Notes: generated by a model not told the origin, from the letters alone. Shown: positions 8,680 to 18,910, numbered from the stretch's first letter. The stretch: 64,000 nucleotides of DNA from Spirochaetia bacterium (GCA_900769975.1 CAAGIR010000085.1:55508-119507); one strand, 5' to 3'. A program made the numbers and translations.

Positions 8680-10014
8680 TTATAAATTTCGTGATCTAAT
8701 TTTGCCCTTTTTAGTCAAACCCTCATGATGATGCATTTTTAAAAGAGCTTCAACCTGACTCATTGTATCAAGAGAAACACCTACCATAATTATTAAAGAT
8801 GTTCCACCCATCAACTGGCTAATTGACTGAGGAAAACCAAACAACTGTTGAATTATTGTTGGAATTACCGCAATGAAAGCCAAGAACAATGAACCTGGTA
8901 ATATAAGTCTATTTAATATTTTTGTAAGATATTCTTCTGTTTTATCTGAACGAACACCCGGAATGGAGCCGCCGTTTTCACGAATGTTCTTAGCAATTTC
9001 TGTAGGGTTCAGTGTTACCTGAGTGTAGAAGTATGCAAAGAAGATAATAAGAATAACTAACAATATATTGTACCAAACACCATTTGGAGTCAAAAATCTT
9101 GAAAGTGAAGTAATCCATTTTGCAGAATTTTGACCTTGTGCAAATGAAGATGCAATAGTTAATGGTAAAGTAAGAATTGACGATGCAAAAATTAATGGAA
9201 TAACATTTGAAGGATTGACTTTAAATGGAATGTATGTACTTTGTCCGCCATACATTTTTCTTCCAACTACACGTTTTGCATAGTGTACAGGAATTTTTCT
9301 TTGTCCTGCTTCTTCAAAAATTACTAATGCAATGATAGCAATAAACATTATTACAACGAGAATTACAAATACAAGTTGTATTTCGCCAGCTGCTACTTTT
9401 TGAGAAAGCTCAACAATAGCATTTGGTAAGCGAGCAACGATACCTGCAAAAATCATCATTGAAATACCATTACCTATACCACGAGCTGTAATCTGATCAC
9501 CGAGCCAAACAGTAACCATAGAGCCAGTTGTAACAGTAAGCATAAACAAGATTCTAAATAAAACTTTATTTTGCAAAACAATACAACCAGGGATACTGTT
9601 AGCATAAACTGACATACCCCAAGCTTGAATCAAACAAACAACAATTGTTCCAATACGTGTATATTGAGCAATCTTTCTTTGTCCTCCATCTTCTTGGGAT
9701 ATACGTTTTAATGATGGAAAAATAATCACAGCAAGCTGCATAATAATCTGCATAGAAATATAAGGCATAACACCAAGCATAAGGATAGAAAAGTTAGAGA
9801 AAGCTCCTCCAACAAAGAAATCCATATAACTTGCAAATGCATTTTTATTCTGTGCAGCTAAATCGTCAAAGTATTTTAAAAGAACATTTGCATCTATTCC
9901 TGGTACAGTAAGTACACTTCCTAAACGGAAAACTGCAAGAATCAAGAATGTAAAGAACAAGCGTTCTCTTATTTCTTTAACTTTAAACATATTTATAATT
10001 GGATTGCTTGCCAT
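8680..10014 (-). CDS. secY: Protein translocase subunit SecY
   Basis: This 444-residue inner-membrane protein has about ten hydrophobic helices. It shows the SecY hallmarks: LTVPGID in the plug-preceding region, PYISMQIIMQL in helix 2, GIGNGISMMIF (helix 5), and the NPTEIAKNIRENGGSIPG loop before the last helices. It forms the SecYEG channel with SecE, encoded at 33122-33304. It lies 13 nt after rplO, the classic spc-operon place. The adk gene often found downstream is missing. Confidence 0.98.
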   Translation of the reverse strand: MASNPIINMFKVKEIRERLFFTFLILAVFRLGSVLTVPGIDANVLLKYFDDLAAQNKNAFASYMDFFVGGAFSNFSILMLGVMPYISMQIIMQLAVIIFPSLKRISQEDGGQRKIAQYTRIGTIVVCLIQAWGMSVYANSIPGCIVLQNKVLFRILFMLTVTTGSMVTVWLGDQITARGIGNGISMMIFAGIVARLPNAIVELSQKVAAGEIQLVFVILVVIMFIAIIALVIFEEAGQRKIPVHYAKRVVGRKMYGGQSTYIPFKVNPSNVIPLIFASSILTLPLTIASSFAQGQNSAKWITSLSRFLTPNGVWYNILLVILIIFFAYFYTQVTLNPTEIAKNIRENGGSIPGVRSDKTEEYLTKILNRLILPGSLFLAFIAVIPTIIQQLFGFPQSISQLMGGTSLIIMVGVSLDTMSQVEALLKMHHHEGLTKKGKIRSRNL

Positions 10015-10027
10015 GTTCTACTCCGCC

Positions 10028-10504
10028 TTATTTTTCGTCAGCATTTGATCCAGCAATTATAACTGAACCGCCAGCCTTTTCGATTTTTGTTTTTGCTGAA
10101 GCAGAAACTTTATCAACTTCTACAGTCAATTTTTTAGTAATATCACCATTACCTAAAATTTTAACCATAGATTTTGCTTTTGATGAAATAAAACCTTTTT
10201 CTATTAACGAAGCTTTGTTTACTGTTTCACCATCATTAAATTTAGTTTCTAACATTTCAACATTGATACAAACATATTCTTTTTTGAAAGGATAATTTGA
10301 AAATCCTTTACGAGCAATACGTCTGTAAAGAGGCATCTGTCCACCTTCAAAACCTACATAAGTTTTTCCACCTGAACGAGATTGCTGTCCTTTATTACCT
10401 TTACCAGCTGTTGTACCGAGTCCTGATGAAGAACCACGACCAACACGTTTTGGTTTTTTGTTAGCACCCTGAGGAGCACTAAGAATTGGATTATATTCTG
10501 CCAT
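10028..10504 (-). CDS. rplO: Large-subunit ribosomal protein uL15
   Basis: This 158-residue L15 shows KKPKRVGRGSSSGLGTTAGKGNKGQQSRSG and the FEGGQMPLYRRIARKGFSN motif that wraps 23S rRNA. The ATG at 10504 is chosen because GAGGAGATCTAAA precedes it; an in-frame ATG at 10519 would overlap rpmD. One base separates it from rpmD. Confidence 0.97.
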   Translation of the reverse strand: MAEYNPILSAPQGANKKPKRVGRGSSSGLGTTAGKGNKGQQSRSGGKTYVGFEGGQMPLYRRIARKGFSNYPFKKEYVCINVEMLETKFNDGETVNKASLIEKGFISSKAKSMVKILGNGDITKKLTVEVDKVSASAKTKIEKAGGSVIIAGSNADEK

Positions 10505-10505
10505 T

Positions 10506-10694
10506 TTAGATCTCCTCAACTTTAACTAAATGCGAAACAGAAGCAACCATACCGCGAGTACAATCATTGTCAGGAAGAATATTTGATGAACTTATCTTCT
10601 TGAGTCCGAGACTGCGAACAGTTGCTACCTTATCTGGCTTCTGTCCAATAGTACTTCTAATTAATGTAACTTTTAACTGTTTTGTCTTAGCCAT
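10506..10694 (-). CDS. rpmD: Large-subunit ribosomal protein uL30
   Basis: This 62-residue L30 reads KQLKVTLIRSTIGQKPDKVATVRSLGLKKI, the signature of this small protein. It lies between rpsE (3 nt) and rplO (1 nt), as in the standard spc operon. Confidence 0.96.
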   Translation of the reverse strand: MAKTKQLKVTLIRSTIGQKPDKVATVRSLGLKKISSSNILPDNDCTRGMVASVSHLVKVEEI

Positions 10695-10697
10695 ACA

Positions 10698-11213
10698 TTA
10701 ACCCCACAACTCATCAAGAGTTTTACCTCTATTTGCTGCAACTTTTTTAGCGTCCATCAATTTAGAAATAGCATCAAATGTTGCACGAACAACATTAACA
10801 GCTGAGTTTGAGCCTAAAGATTTAGACTGAACGTCTGTTGCACCAGCAGATTCCATTATAGCACGCACTGTACCACCAGCAATAATTCCAGTACCCGAAC
10901 AAGCTGGTTTCAACAATACTTCAGAACTCTTATATTTTCCAATGATATCATGTGGAATAGTTCCGTTTTTCATTGGAACAACGATAAGATTTCTTTTTGC
11001 TTTATCAATACTCTTTTTAATAGCTTCAGATACGTCATTAGCTTTACCAAGACCATATCCAACGCGACCTTTTCCATCACCTACAACTGTAAGAGCAGAA
11101 AACGACATGCGGCGTCCACCTTTTACAGTTTTACAAGTTCTGTTAAGAGTTACGAGTTTTTCAACAAACTCTTTCTCTTTTGGATCTTTATCAAAGTTTT
11201 TCTGATGTTCCAT
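10698..11213 (-). CDS. rpsE: Small-subunit ribosomal protein uS5
   Basis: This 171-residue S5 has the double-stranded RNA-binding-like N domain (VKGGRRMSFSALTVVGDGKGRVGYGLGKA) and the C domain with PACSGTGIIAGGTVRAI. S5 acts in translational accuracy at the 30S neck and mRNA entry. It lies 8 nt after rplR. Confidence 0.98.
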   Translation of the reverse strand: MEHQKNFDKDPKEKEFVEKLVTLNRTCKTVKGGRRMSFSALTVVGDGKGRVGYGLGKANDVSEAIKKSIDKAKRNLIVVPMKNGTIPHDIIGKYKSSEVLLKPACSGTGIIAGGTVRAIMESAGATDVQSKSLGSNSAVNVVRATFDAISKLMDAKKVAANRGKTLDELWG

Positions 11214-11221
11214 AATAACTC

Positions 11222-11584
11222 CTAGAATTCGATACCAGCTTTACGGGCACCATCAGCGAAAGCTTTAACAACACCATGGTACAAGTAACCATTTCTATCA
11301 AATACAACCTTTCCGATATTTTTATCTTTAAGGCGTGCACCCAAAGCTTCACCAAGTTTTGCTGCATCTTCTACAGTTGGTTTAAGAGCTGCAAATTCTT
11401 TTTCCAAAGTTGAGATAGAAGCTAAAGTTTTTCCTTCATTATCATCAATTACCTGAACTGAAAGATTTTTATTACTTCGTGTAATTGTCATTCTTGGTCT
11501 TTCTGCAGTACCAGAAACAGTTTTACGAATATGTACCTTTCTGTGCAAGCGTTTTCTGTTTTTATCGTTCATTTTCTTAAACAT
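11222..11584 (-). CDS. rplR: Large-subunit ribosomal protein uL18
   Basis: This 120-residue L18 has the 5S rRNA-binding pattern: [21 protein letters not shown] and the C-terminal [36 protein letters not shown] 11584 is preferred over the internal one at 11572 because AAGGTGAAGCTAT precedes it. It is flanked by rplF and rpsE. Confidence 0.96.
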   Translation of the reverse strand: MFKKMNDKNRKRLHRKVHIRKTVSGTAERPRMTITRSNKNLSVQVIDDNEGKTLASISTLEKEFAALKPTVEDAAKLGEALGARLKDKNIGKVVFDRNGYLYHGVVKAFADGARKAGIEF

Positions 11585-11595
11585 ATAGCTTCACC

Positions 11596-12135
11596 TTATT
11601 TAACACCAGTTTTACCGACTTTACGTCTGATAACTTCGTTGTCATAACGAATACCTTTTCCTTTATATGGTTCAGGTTTTCGTAACTTACGGATTTGTGA
11701 ACTGAATTCTCCAACCAACTGTTTATTAATACCAGAAATAGATACTTTTCCATCTGGTGTAGCAACAACAGTTAATCCGTCTGGAATAATAGCAATGTAA
11801 TCACTTGAATAACCAAGGTTCATTACTAATTCTTTTCCTTTAACTTCAGCACGATAACCAACACCAGTTATAATCAAAGTTTTTGTAAATCCTTCTGTAA
11901 CACCTTTAACCATGTTGGCAATCAAACTTCTGTAAAGTCCATGATAAGCATTTGTCTGCTTTTCATTGTTTTTTGTTGTAAGAATTATTTCAGTTCCTTC
12001 AACTTTAATATCAATTGCTTCATTATAATCCTGTTTAAGTTCACCTTTTGGACCTTTTACAGTAATTACACCGTCAGCAACATTGATTGTAACACCTGCT
12101 GGAAGAGCAACAGGAAGTTTACCTACTTTAGACAT
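11596..12135 (-). CDS. rplF: Large-subunit ribosomal protein uL6
   Basis: This 179-residue L6 has two similar alpha/beta domains; the C-terminal signature [24 protein letters not shown] is complete. L6 sits by the sarcin-ricin loop at the factor-binding site. It follows rpsH by 15 nt. Confidence 0.98.
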   Translation of the reverse strand: MSKVGKLPVALPAGVTINVADGVITVKGPKGELKQDYNEAIDIKVEGTEIILTTKNNEKQTNAYHGLYRSLIANMVKGVTEGFTKTLIITGVGYRAEVKGKELVMNLGYSSDYIAIIPDGLTVVATPDGKVSISGINKQLVGEFSSQIRKLRKPEPYKGKGIRYDNEVIRRKVGKTGVK

Positions 12136-12150
12136 ACTTTCTGCCCCCTT

Positions 12151-12549
12151 CTACCAGATTGTACAAACCAATTCACCACCAACCATTTTTTCAGCTGCTT
12201 TTTTACCAGTTGTAACACCAGAAGAAGTTGAAACAATGATTGTACCGTATCCATTATAAACACGTGGTAAATCTTTATAACCAGAATAAACACGACGACC
12301 TGGTGTTGAAATCTTTTTTACACCATGGATTACAGGATTATTCTCTTCATCATATTTCAAGAAAATGCGAATTGTGTTTTTTCCATCTTCCTGAACTTTT
12401 TTAAAGTTTTTGATGTAACCTTCAGTCTTCATAATTTTGATAATTTCAAGCTTCAATTTTGAAGCAGGTACATCTACTTTTTCATGGCGGGCCATAGCCG
12501 CATTACGAACCTTTGTGAGCATATCTGCTACTGGATCTGATGCACTCAT
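12151..12549 (-). CDS. rpsH: Small-subunit ribosomal protein uS8
   Basis: This 132-residue S8 starts with [29 protein letters not shown] and ends with the [26 protein letters not shown] signature. In E. coli S8 also represses the spc operon, but no matching leader was identified here. It lies 9 nt after rpsN. Confidence 0.98.
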   Translation of the reverse strand: MSASDPVADMLTKVRNAAMARHEKVDVPASKLKLEIIKIMKTEGYIKNFKKVQEDGKNTIRIFLKYDEENNPVIHGVKKISTPGRRVYSGYKDLPRVYNGYGTIIVSTSSGVTTGKKAAEKMVGGELVCTIW

Positions 12550-12558
12550 TTCTATCTC

Positions 12559-12744
12559 CTACCAACTTGATTTTGTAACGCCAGGAAGCTGGCCTTCACT
12601 TGCCAATTTACGGAAACAAAGACGACACATCTTAAACTTACGTAAATATCCGCGAGGACGTCCGCAAATTTGGCAACGATTGTATTCTCTAGTTGCATAC
12701 TTCTGTTTGCGGGCTGCTTTAATAATCATTGATTTCTTAGCCAT
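12559..12744 (-). CDS. rpsN: Small-subunit ribosomal protein uS14, zinc-binding type
   Basis: This is a 61-residue short S14 with CQIC at residues 24-27 and CRLC at about 40-43, the C+ zinc form (rpsZ-like), rather than the longer zinc-free form. It ends LPGVTKSSW, typical of this type. It sits between rplE (7 nt) and rpsH (9 nt). Confidence 0.97.
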   Translation of the reverse strand: MAKKSMIIKAARKQKYATREYNRCQICGRPRGYLRKFKMCRLCFRKLASEGQLPGVTKSSW

Positions 12745-12751
12745 ACTTCAC

Positions 12752-13303
12752 CTACTTACGGAATGGCATATTGAACTTAGCAAGAAGTGCTTTTGCTTCA
12801 GCGTCTGTAGCAGCACTTGTTACAAAAGTAATATTCATACCAGCGATTTTTGTTACTTTATCAAAGTCGATTTCTGGGAATATTAACTGTTCAGTAATAC
12901 CAACAGAGAAATTTCCATGTCCATCAAAACCAGTGGCTTTAATTCCACGGAAATCCTTAATACGTGGGAATGCAACATTAATAAGACGATCAAGGAATTC
13001 ATACATGATGTCTCCGCGCAATGTTACCATTGCACCCACTTCATTACCCTCACGCAATTTGAAGTTAGCAATACTCTTTTTTGCCTTTGTTTTAACAGCC
13101 TTCTGACCAGTAATTTGTGTCAAGTCAGCAACTGCGGCATCAAGGAGTTTCTTATTTGTGAGAGCTTCACCAACACCCATACTTACAACTATTTTTTTAA
13201 TTGCAGGAATCTGCATTGGAGTTGTATAGTTGAACTCTTTTACAAGAGCTGGGGCGATTTCGTCTTTATAGACTTTCTTAAGCCGAGGTACGTAATTTGC
13301 CAT
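12752..13303 (-). CDS. rplE: Large-subunit ribosomal protein uL5
   Basis: This 183-residue L5 begins [24 protein letters not shown] and has the IRDFRG-like [22 protein letters not shown] block. L5 binds 5S rRNA and contacts P-site tRNA. The start at 13303 overlaps the rplX stop (TAATG) and has GGAGATG upstream; an earlier in-frame ATG inside rplX is unlikely. Confidence 0.97.
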   Translation of the reverse strand: MANYVPRLKKVYKDEIAPALVKEFNYTTPMQIPAIKKIVVSMGVGEALTNKKLLDAAVADLTQITGQKAVKTKAKKSIANFKLREGNEVGAMVTLRGDIMYEFLDRLINVAFPRIKDFRGIKATGFDGHGNFSVGITEQLIFPEIDFDKVTKIAGMNITFVTSAATDAEAKALLAKFNMPFRK

Positions 13304-13617
13304 TACAGAACATCTCCACATTTGCGGCAAACGCGAATTTTCTTGTCGCCGTCGATTTTATAACCGATTCTTGTAGGACCGCATTTTTTACATACGATTG
13401 CTACATTTGAAATATTAAGAGGAGCTTCGATCTCAGCTATTCCGCCTTGATCCTGCTGACTCTTCTTTTTCATTGCCTTTTTAACAATGTTTACACCAGA
13501 TACAATAACTGCTTCTTTTTTGAGGAGAACACTTACAACTGTTCCGCGTTTTCCTTTATCTTTTCCTGCAATTACTTCAACTGTATCGTTCTTGCGGATT
13601 TTTGATTTTTTTAACAT
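13303..13617 (-). CDS. rplX: Large-subunit ribosomal protein uL24
   Basis: This 104-residue L24 has the KOW motif ([25 protein letters not shown]) and the C-terminal [12 protein letters not shown]...CRKCGDVL, which adds a CxxC pair twice. L24 starts 50S assembly. It overlaps rplE by one base. Confidence 0.97.
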   Translation of the reverse strand: MLKKSKIRKNDTVEVIAGKDKGKRGTVVSVLLKKEAVIVSGVNIVKKAMKKKSQQDQGGIAEIEAPLNISNVAIVCKKCGPTRIGYKIDGDKKIRVCRKCGDVL

Positions 13618-13628
13618 TTCATTACTCC

Positions 13629-13997
13629 TTAAAGAACTTCCGGAGCCAAAGATATGATTTTCATAAAATCCATATCACGAAGCTCACGAGCTACAGGTCC
13701 AAAAATACGTTTTCCTTTTGGATTTTTACTATCATCAACGATAACACAAGCATTGTCATCAAATCTGATATAAGTACCATCTGGACGACGATATTCTTTT
13801 GCCTGACGTACGATTACAGCCTTTTCGATTGTACCCTTTTTAATTGTTGATGTAGGAATAGCATCTTTAATTGCTACAACTACTATATCACCAATACCAG
13901 CATATCTGCGATGTGAACCACCGATAACTTTAATACACTGAGCAATTTTAGCTCCAGAGTTATCAGCAACAGTCATACAAGATTGCATCTGAATCAT
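13629..13997 (-). CDS. rplN: Large-subunit ribosomal protein uL14
   Basis: This 122-residue L14 is complete from [20 protein letters not shown] to [18 protein letters not shown]14 lies at the subunit interface (bridge B8). It is 17 nt after rpsQ. Confidence 0.98.
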   Translation of the reverse strand: MIQMQSCMTVADNSGAKIAQCIKVIGGSHRRYAGIGDIVVVAIKDAIPTSTIKKGTIEKAVIVRQAKEYRRPDGTYIRFDDNACVIVDDSKNPKGKRIFGPVARELRDMDFMKIISLAPEVL

Positions 13998-14014
13998 AAT
14001 TAAAACTCCTTCGC

Positions 14015-14290
14015 TTATTTAGCACGCTCAACGATTTCAGCAAGACGCCAGCATTTATTTTTGCTTAAAGGTCTGCATTCAACGATACGTACTGTATCAC
14101 CTACATGTGCATCATTATTTTCATCATGAGCCATGTACTTCTTTGTTCTAGTAACATACTTCTTGTAAAGACGATCCATTTTCTTTGTTGCAATTGTAAC
14201 TACAATTGTTTTGTCCATTTTGTCGCTTGTTACAAGCCCAACGAAAGAACGTTTTGAAGTCTTTACAGTCTGAACAGCATTCTCTTCCAC
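14015..14290 (-). CDS. rpsQ: Small-subunit ribosomal protein uS17
   Basis: This 91-residue S17 (OB fold) has the pattern [14 protein letters not shown] and the [20 protein letters not shown] signature. It binds the 5' domain of 16S rRNA. The order rpmC-rpsQ-rplN is standard. Confidence 0.98.
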   Translation of the reverse strand: MEENAVQTVKTSKRSFVGLVTSDKMDKTIVVTIATKKMDRLYKKYVTRTKKYMAHDENNDAHVGDTVRIVECRPLSKNKCWRLAEIVERAK

Positions 14291-14300
14291 AGTTCAGCTC

Positions 14301-14513
14301 CTATTTATTTTCGCCAGCAATTTCTTTCTGACGAATAAACGTATTCAAACGTGCAATTTCACGACGAAGTGTACGTTTCTGCATTGGGTTATCTACATGT
14401 GAAATCACCATTTTGAAACGGAGATCCATGTATTCCTTTTTTAGCTCGTCACGTTTTGCTACGAGTTCCTTATAAGACAGTTCTTTGTCATTCTTTTTCT
14501 TTGAATCAGCCAT
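14301..14513 (-). CDS. rpmC: Large-subunit ribosomal protein uL29
   Basis: This 70-residue coiled-coil L29 (ELVAKRDELKKEYMDLRFKM...RTLRREIARLNTFIRQKE) is part of the tunnel exit docking site for SRP and trigger factor. It has an extra charged N-terminus of about 8 residues. Confidence 0.97.
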   Translation of the reverse strand: MADSKKKNDKELSYKELVAKRDELKKEYMDLRFKMVISHVDNPMQKRTLRREIARLNTFIRQKEIAGENK

Positions 14514-14524
14514 CTTATTTCCTC

Positions 14525-14944
14525 CTAGTCACGTGTTGGCTTATAAACGATTTTTGTAAGAACTGGAAGTTTATCTCCTGCAAGTTCAAGCGCTCTATGA
14601 GCAACTTTAAGATCAACACCACCAATTTCAAACAAAATCATACCAGGTTTGATAACAGCTGCCCAATGATCTGGAGCACCTTTACCCTTACCCATACGAA
14701 CTTCGGCTGGTTTCTTTGTAATTGGCTTATCAGGGAAAATACGAATCCATACATTTCCCTTTCTTTCAAGCTTACGGTTGATAGCAACACGCGCTGCTTC
14801 AATTACTCTGGCATCCAACCAAGTTGGTTCCATTGCTACAAGAGCGATGTCACCAAAATCAATATTATTATCACGAGTAGCGAATCCTTTTTCGCGACCA
14901 CGCTGCACCTTACGGTGAATTACTCTTTTTGGACTTAATGGCAT
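14525..14944 (-). CDS. rplP: Large-subunit ribosomal protein uL16
   Basis: This 139-residue L16 contains RKVQRGREKGFATRDNNIDFGD, and the MGKGKGAPDHWAAVIKPG loop that reaches toward the peptidyl transferase centre. It lies 3 nt after rpsC. Confidence 0.98.
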   Translation of the reverse strand: MPLSPKRVIHRKVQRGREKGFATRDNNIDFGDIALVAMEPTWLDARVIEAARVAINRKLERKGNVWIRIFPDKPITKKPAEVRMGKGKGAPDHWAAVIKPGMILFEIGGVDLKVAHRALELAGDKLPVLTKIVYKPTRD

Positions 14945-14947
14945 ATA

Positions 14948-15691
14948 CTAACTCCTTGCCTTTTTAGCAGGTTCAGCACCATCAGCCTTTTCAGCACCCT
15001 GACGAGCTGGACGTCTTGGCTTTTTAACGAGCTGACCAGCATCTTCATTGTGATCAATACCATAGTTCATACCATTGTAAACCCATACTTTAATACCAAT
15101 TTTTCCGTATGTTGTAAGAGCTGCGTATGTTCCATAGTCAATATCAGCACGAAGAGTATGTAAAGGAACTCGTCCTTCCTTGTGTTCTTCTGTACGTGAC
15201 ATATCAGCACCACCAAGACGACCACTAAGACGAACTTTTACACCCTGAGCACCAGCACGCATTGCACCACTAACAGCCTGTTTCATAGCCTTACGGAATG
15301 AACCACGACCAACAAGTTGACGACCGATATTCTGTGCAATCAAAGTAGCATTTAAATCACCACGTTTGATTTCTTTAATCTTAATCTGAACCTTTTTAGT
15401 AAGTTGCTTTTGGATATCTGCACTAATTTTTTCAATTGTAGCACCTTTAGCACCAATAATCACACCAGGTTTAGCTGTGTGAATTACGATTGTTACGCGC
15501 TGTGGATGACGTACAATTTCAATTTCTGCTATATCTGCATTTTTACATTCTGGAAGTTCAGAAACCATTTTACGAATCTTTATATCTTCGAGAACTAAAT
15601 CTGCATATTCACGTGGATCTGCATACCAGCGTGACTGCCATGTTTTGTTTACACCTAAACGTAAACCAATAGGATTAACTTTCTGACCCAC
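14948..15691 (-). CDS. rpsC: Small-subunit ribosomal protein uS3
   Basis: This 247-residue S3 starts [17 protein letters not shown], has a KH type II domain ([13 protein letters not shown], about residues 75-90) and the C domain [20 protein letters not shown]3 lines the mRNA entry helicase site. The start is a GTG at 15691, one base after the rplV stop, with GGCGGGGGAA upstream. An earlier in-frame ATG would run into rplV and add residues not found in the family. The basic tail is slightly longer than usual. Confidence 0.95.
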   Translation of the reverse strand: MGQKVNPIGLRLGVNKTWQSRWYADPREYADLVLEDIKIRKMVSELPECKNADIAEIEIVRHPQRVTIVIHTAKPGVIIGAKGATIEKISADIQKQLTKKVQIKIKEIKRGDLNATLIAQNIGRQLVGRGSFRKAMKQAVSGAMRAGAQGVKVRLSGRLGGADMSRTEEHKEGRVPLHTLRADIDYGTYAALTTYGKIGIKVWVYNGMNYGIDHNEDAGQLVKKPRRPARQGAEKADGAEPAKKARS

Positions 15692-15692
15692 T

Positions 15693-16049
15693 TTATTCCC
15701 CCGCCTTCTCGTCAACGATGACGGTAATATGACACATACGTTTTAAAAGCTGATCAGCACGACCACGCGCTCTGAACCAAACTCTTTTTAATCTTGGTCC
15801 TTCATCAACTCTTATTTCTTTAACGTAAAGCATATCTTCATCCAACTTGCTATTCTGATTAAGTGCATTTGCAGCAGCAGATTTTAATGTAGCTTTAAGT
15901 AAAGATGCACCTTTCTGTGGCATATTTGCCAAGATAGCCATAGCTTCAGTATAGGATTTCTGATTAATTACATGTGCAACAGGGCGAACCTTTGTTGGAG
16001 ATGCAATCAGGAATTTAGAAGTGGCTACATAACCTTTTTTCTCAGCCAT
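15693..16049 (-). CDS. rplV: Large-subunit ribosomal protein uL22
   Basis: This 118-residue L22 has the globular part [19 protein letters not shown] and the tunnel-lining hairpin near [23 protein letters not shown]. The ATG at 16049 is favoured over an in-frame GTG at 16058 because AGGTGG would overlap the GTG. The hairpin tip does not show the changes tied to macrolide resistance that I know of. Confidence 0.95.
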   Translation of the reverse strand: MAEKKGYVATSKFLIASPTKVRPVAHVINQKSYTEAMAILANMPQKGASLLKATLKSAAANALNQNSKLDEDMLYVKEIRVDEGPRLKRVWFRARGRADQLLKRMCHITVIVDEKAGE

Positions 16050-16061
16050 AATACCCACCTA

Positions 16062-16346
16062 TTATTTGCCCTTTCCGGCAGTTTTATCTGTTCCACCATG
16101 TCCCTTGTAAGTACGAGTTGGAGCAAATTCTCCAAGTTTATGACCAACAAGGTTTTCTGTAATATATACAGGAATCCATGATTTTCCATTATACACAGAA
16201 ATAGTATTACCTACCATTTCTGGAATTATTGTAGAGCAGCGAGAATATGTTTTAATCATTTTCTTGTCTGCTTCTTTATTCATCGACTGAACCTTTTTGT
16301 AAAGTGATTTTTCTACAAATGGTCCTTTTTTAACAGATCTTGACAC
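16062..16346 (-). CDS. rpsS: Small-subunit ribosomal protein uS19
   Basis: This 94-residue S19 begins [18 protein letters not shown] and has [15 protein letters not shown], the full signature. It sits in the 30S head. It is 17 nt after rplB. Confidence 0.98.
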   Translation of the reverse strand: MSRSVKKGPFVEKSLYKKVQSMNKEADKKMIKTYSRCSTIIPEMVGNTISVYNGKSWIPVYITENLVGHKLGEFAPTRTYKGHGGTDKTAGKGK

Positions 16347-16363
16347 GATTATCTCCTCGCCAA

Positions 16364-17188
16364 CTACTTCTTACGACGACTAACAATAAAGTTGCTAGAT
16401 GTCTTTCTTTTGTTGCGTGTCTGGTAACCTTTACAAGGCTGTCCCCAAGGAGTAACAGGATTGCGTCCTTTACCAGCACCTTCACCACCACCAAGTGGGT
16501 GATCAACAGGGTTCATAGCCATACCACGAACTGTAGGACGAATACCCATCCAACGTTTATGACCTGCTTTACCAAGTTTAACGTTCATATGTTCTTCATT
16601 ACCTACAACACCGATTGTTGCATAGCATTTACCGTTAATTTTTCGCATTTCACTTGAAGGCAAGCGAACGATAACATAATCACCTTCACGACCTGCAATC
16701 ATTGCACTAGCACCAGCAGAACGAACAAGCTGTCCACCCTGACCAAGTGTTAATTCAATATTGTGAATTGTGAAACCAACTGGAATTGCATTTAGAGGAA
16801 GTGCATTTCCAACTGTTGGAGTTGCATTTTCACCAGACATAATTTTCTGGCCAACCTGCAATCCTTTTGGAGCGATGATATAACGTTTATCACCGTCTGC
16901 ATAATAAATCAAAGCAATATTTGCACTTCTATTTGGATCATATTCAATTGTTTTAACTGTTCCAGGAATTCCATGCTTATCACGTTTGAAATCTATATCA
17001 CGATAACGTCTCTTGTGACCGCCACCCTGATGACGTACAGAAATACGACCACCAGCTCCGCGTCCCGCATGAGACTTACGACCTGACACCAAAGTTTTCT
17101 CGGGTCTATCAGTTGTCAGTTCGTCACGACGCAAATCTACACGTCCACGTGTACCTGCTGTCATTGGCTTAAATACTTTAAGAGCCAT
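16364..17188 (-). CDS. rplB: Large-subunit ribosomal protein uL2
   Basis: This 274-residue L2 has the RNA-binding OB and SH3-like domains, and the essential [25 protein letters not shown] segment with the His needed at the peptidyl transferase centre. The C-terminus is basic, as usual. It lies 27 nt after rplW. Confidence 0.98.
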   Translation of the reverse strand: MALKVFKPMTAGTRGRVDLRRDELTTDRPEKTLVSGRKSHAGRGAGGRISVRHQGGGHKRRYRDIDFKRDKHGIPGTVKTIEYDPNRSANIALIYYADGDKRYIIAPKGLQVGQKIMSGENATPTVGNALPLNAIPVGFTIHNIELTLGQGGQLVRSAGASAMIAGREGDYVIVRLPSSEMRKINGKCYATIGVVGNEEHMNVKLGKAGHKRWMGIRPTVRGMAMNPVDHPLGGGEGAGKGRNPVTPWGQPCKGYQTRNKRKTSSNFIVSRRKK

Positions 17189-17215
17189 TTTATATCCCCT
17201 TAATCTCTACCAGAC

Positions 17216-17500
17216 TTACACACCTTCAAAAGCAGCAATTGTTTCACCTTCAGCGATACGTACAATTGCTTTTTTGTAAGATGATGTACGACCTGGTTTA
17301 CCACGAAGTCGTTTCATTTTTCCAAGCACATTCATTGTTGTGCAGTCAACTACTTTTACTTTAAACAAGCGAGCTACAGCTTCTTTAATCTGTGTTTTTG
17401 TAGCATCTGGGTGAACGATAAACACATATTTATTCTGTTCACGCAACATGCTTGCTTTTTCAGAAACAACAGGCCTAATAAGAATATCTTCGTAATTCAT
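17216..17500 (-). CDS. rplW: Large-subunit ribosomal protein uL23
   Basis: This 94-residue L23 shows ILIRPVVSEKASMLREQNKYVFIVHPDATKTQIKEAVA. It docks SRP and trigger factor at the tunnel exit. The ATG overlaps the rplD stop by one base (TAATG). Confidence 0.97.
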   Translation of the reverse strand: MNYEDILIRPVVSEKASMLREQNKYVFIVHPDATKTQIKEAVARLFKVKVVDCTTMNVLGKMKRLRGKPGRTSSYKKAIVRIAEGETIAAFEGV

Positions 17501-18138
17501 TATTTAGCCTCCTTATCTTCAGCATAGAACTCAGAAAGATTTTTTACTGCAGATTCAAGAATAATAATCTTGCGTCCATAGTACAAATCATGTGCTTCAA
17601 GACGATTATAAGCAAGGAATGTAAGGTTAGGAATATTTCTAGCAGCCTGTTTAATCTTTGCATCATCATCTTTAAGAATTAATACAGTTCTTTCGTTTTT
17701 AGTAAAATTATTAAGAATTGTTACTAAATCCTTTGTTTTACCACTTTCAATAGTAAAATCTTCAACAACTGTAATTCTTTCACCTTGAGCATGAGAACTC
17801 AAGATTGACTTCATAGCAAGTCTTTTTGCTTTCTTTGGAATTGAGTAACTGAAATCTCTTGGTTTAGGTCCAAAAATTGTACCACCACCTACCATAATTG
17901 GAGATTTTTTGTCACCACGACGTGCATTACCAGTTCCCTTCTGTTTATATGGCTTTGCATTTGAACCATGCACTTCGGAACGAGTTTTTGTACAAGCTGT
18001 ACCAACACGTCTATTTGCTAATTCATTTGTAATAGCATAATAAATAACATCGTCATTAACTGGAAGACCGAATACTTTATCATCAAGTGTGATTGTACGC
18101 AATTCTTTTCCAGAAGTTGAATATACTTTCTTTTCCAT
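17500..18138 (-). CDS. rplD: Large-subunit ribosomal protein uL4
   Basis: This 212-residue L4 has the tunnel loop GSNAKPYKQKGTGNARRGDKKSPIMVGGGTIFGPKPRDFSY and the globular C-terminal domain. In E. coli L4 represses its own S10 operon; here the spacer hairpin before rplC (18785-18816) is a possible target. It follows rplC by 10 nt. Confidence 0.97.
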   Translation of the reverse strand: MEKKVYSTSGKELRTITLDDKVFGLPVNDDVIYYAITNELANRRVGTACTKTRSEVHGSNAKPYKQKGTGNARRGDKKSPIMVGGGTIFGPKPRDFSYSIPKKAKRLAMKSILSSHAQGERITVVEDFTIESGKTKDLVTILNNFTKNERTVLILKDDDAKIKQAARNIPNLTFLAYNRLEAHDLYYGRKIIILESAVKNLSEFYAEDKEAK

Positions 18139-18148
18139 ATTCTATCTC

Positions 18149-18769
18149 CTATTTCTTAACTGCGGCTTTCACAATGAGAGTACAGTTCTTGTTTCCAGGA
18201 ACAGCACCACGAACCATAATAACTTTTAATTCTGGCTCTACTTTTACGATCTTCAAATTCTGTACAGTAACTCTTTTGAAACCCATATGTCCAGGTAATT
18301 TGATATTCTTGAATGAGTGACCTGGTGTTGTACATTCACCTGTACCACCTGGTTCACGATGGAATTTAGAACCATGAGTAGCACGTCCACCATGGAATCC
18401 CCATCTCTTCATAACACCCTGGAAACCTTTACCTTTTGAAGTTGCTGTAACATCCAAGAAACGTGTTCCTTCAAAAAGTTCAAGACCAACAACATCACCA
18501 ACATTAACTTCCTTTTCAAAATTACGGAATTCTTTTAAGTGACGTTTAGGATTGATACTTTCTGGAAATTGTCCGGCATAAGCTTTGCTTGCTTTAGAAG
18601 CTTTTATATCTTCCAAACCAAGAACAACCGCATCGTAACCGCAATTTTCCTTTTCTTTTTTGGCAATAACAACATTAGGCTCGACCTGGATTACGGTTAC
18701 TGGTGTCAGATTACCGCTTTCATCGAATATCTGTGTCATGCCAATTTTTTTTGCAATCAGACCTTTCAT
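18149..18769 (-). CDS. rplC: Large-subunit ribosomal protein uL3
   Basis: This 206-residue L3 starts KGLIAKKIGMTQIFDESGN and has the GFQGVMKRWGFHGGRATHGSKFHR loop near the peptidyl transferase centre. It is separated from rpsJ by a 141-nt structured spacer, the longest gap inside the S10 part. Confidence 0.97.
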   Translation of the reverse strand: MKGLIAKKIGMTQIFDESGNLTPVTVIQVEPNVVIAKKEKENCGYDAVVLGLEDIKASKASKAYAGQFPESINPKRHLKEFRNFEKEVNVGDVVGLELFEGTRFLDVTATSKGKGFQGVMKRWGFHGGRATHGSKFHREPGGTGECTTPGHSFKNIKLPGHMGFKRVTVQNLKIVKVEPELKVIMVRGAVPGNKNCTLIVKAAVKK

Positions 18770-18910
18770 TCTGATATCTCCTTTGGGATTTTGTTACTAC
18801 ATTTCACAAAACTCCCTTTAATCTTAGGCCGCCATCCCAAATCCAGAGGGACCGCACCTTATTTTTATCTTTGATTTACCATACAGGAAAAACCAAAAAC
18901 TTTTTTTTTA
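18770..18910 (-). promoter_or_regulatory. Structured rpsJ-rplC spacer with hairpin touching the rplC ribosome site
   Basis: On the minus strand GGGAGTTTTGT (18816-18806) pairs with ACAAAATCCC (18794-18785), leaving one bulged G. The 3' arm directly abuts the AAAGGAG ribosome site (18784-18778) of rplC. A second pairing, GTCCC with GGGAT, lies further upstream. This arrangement could hide or expose the rplC start. Confidence 0.5.
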
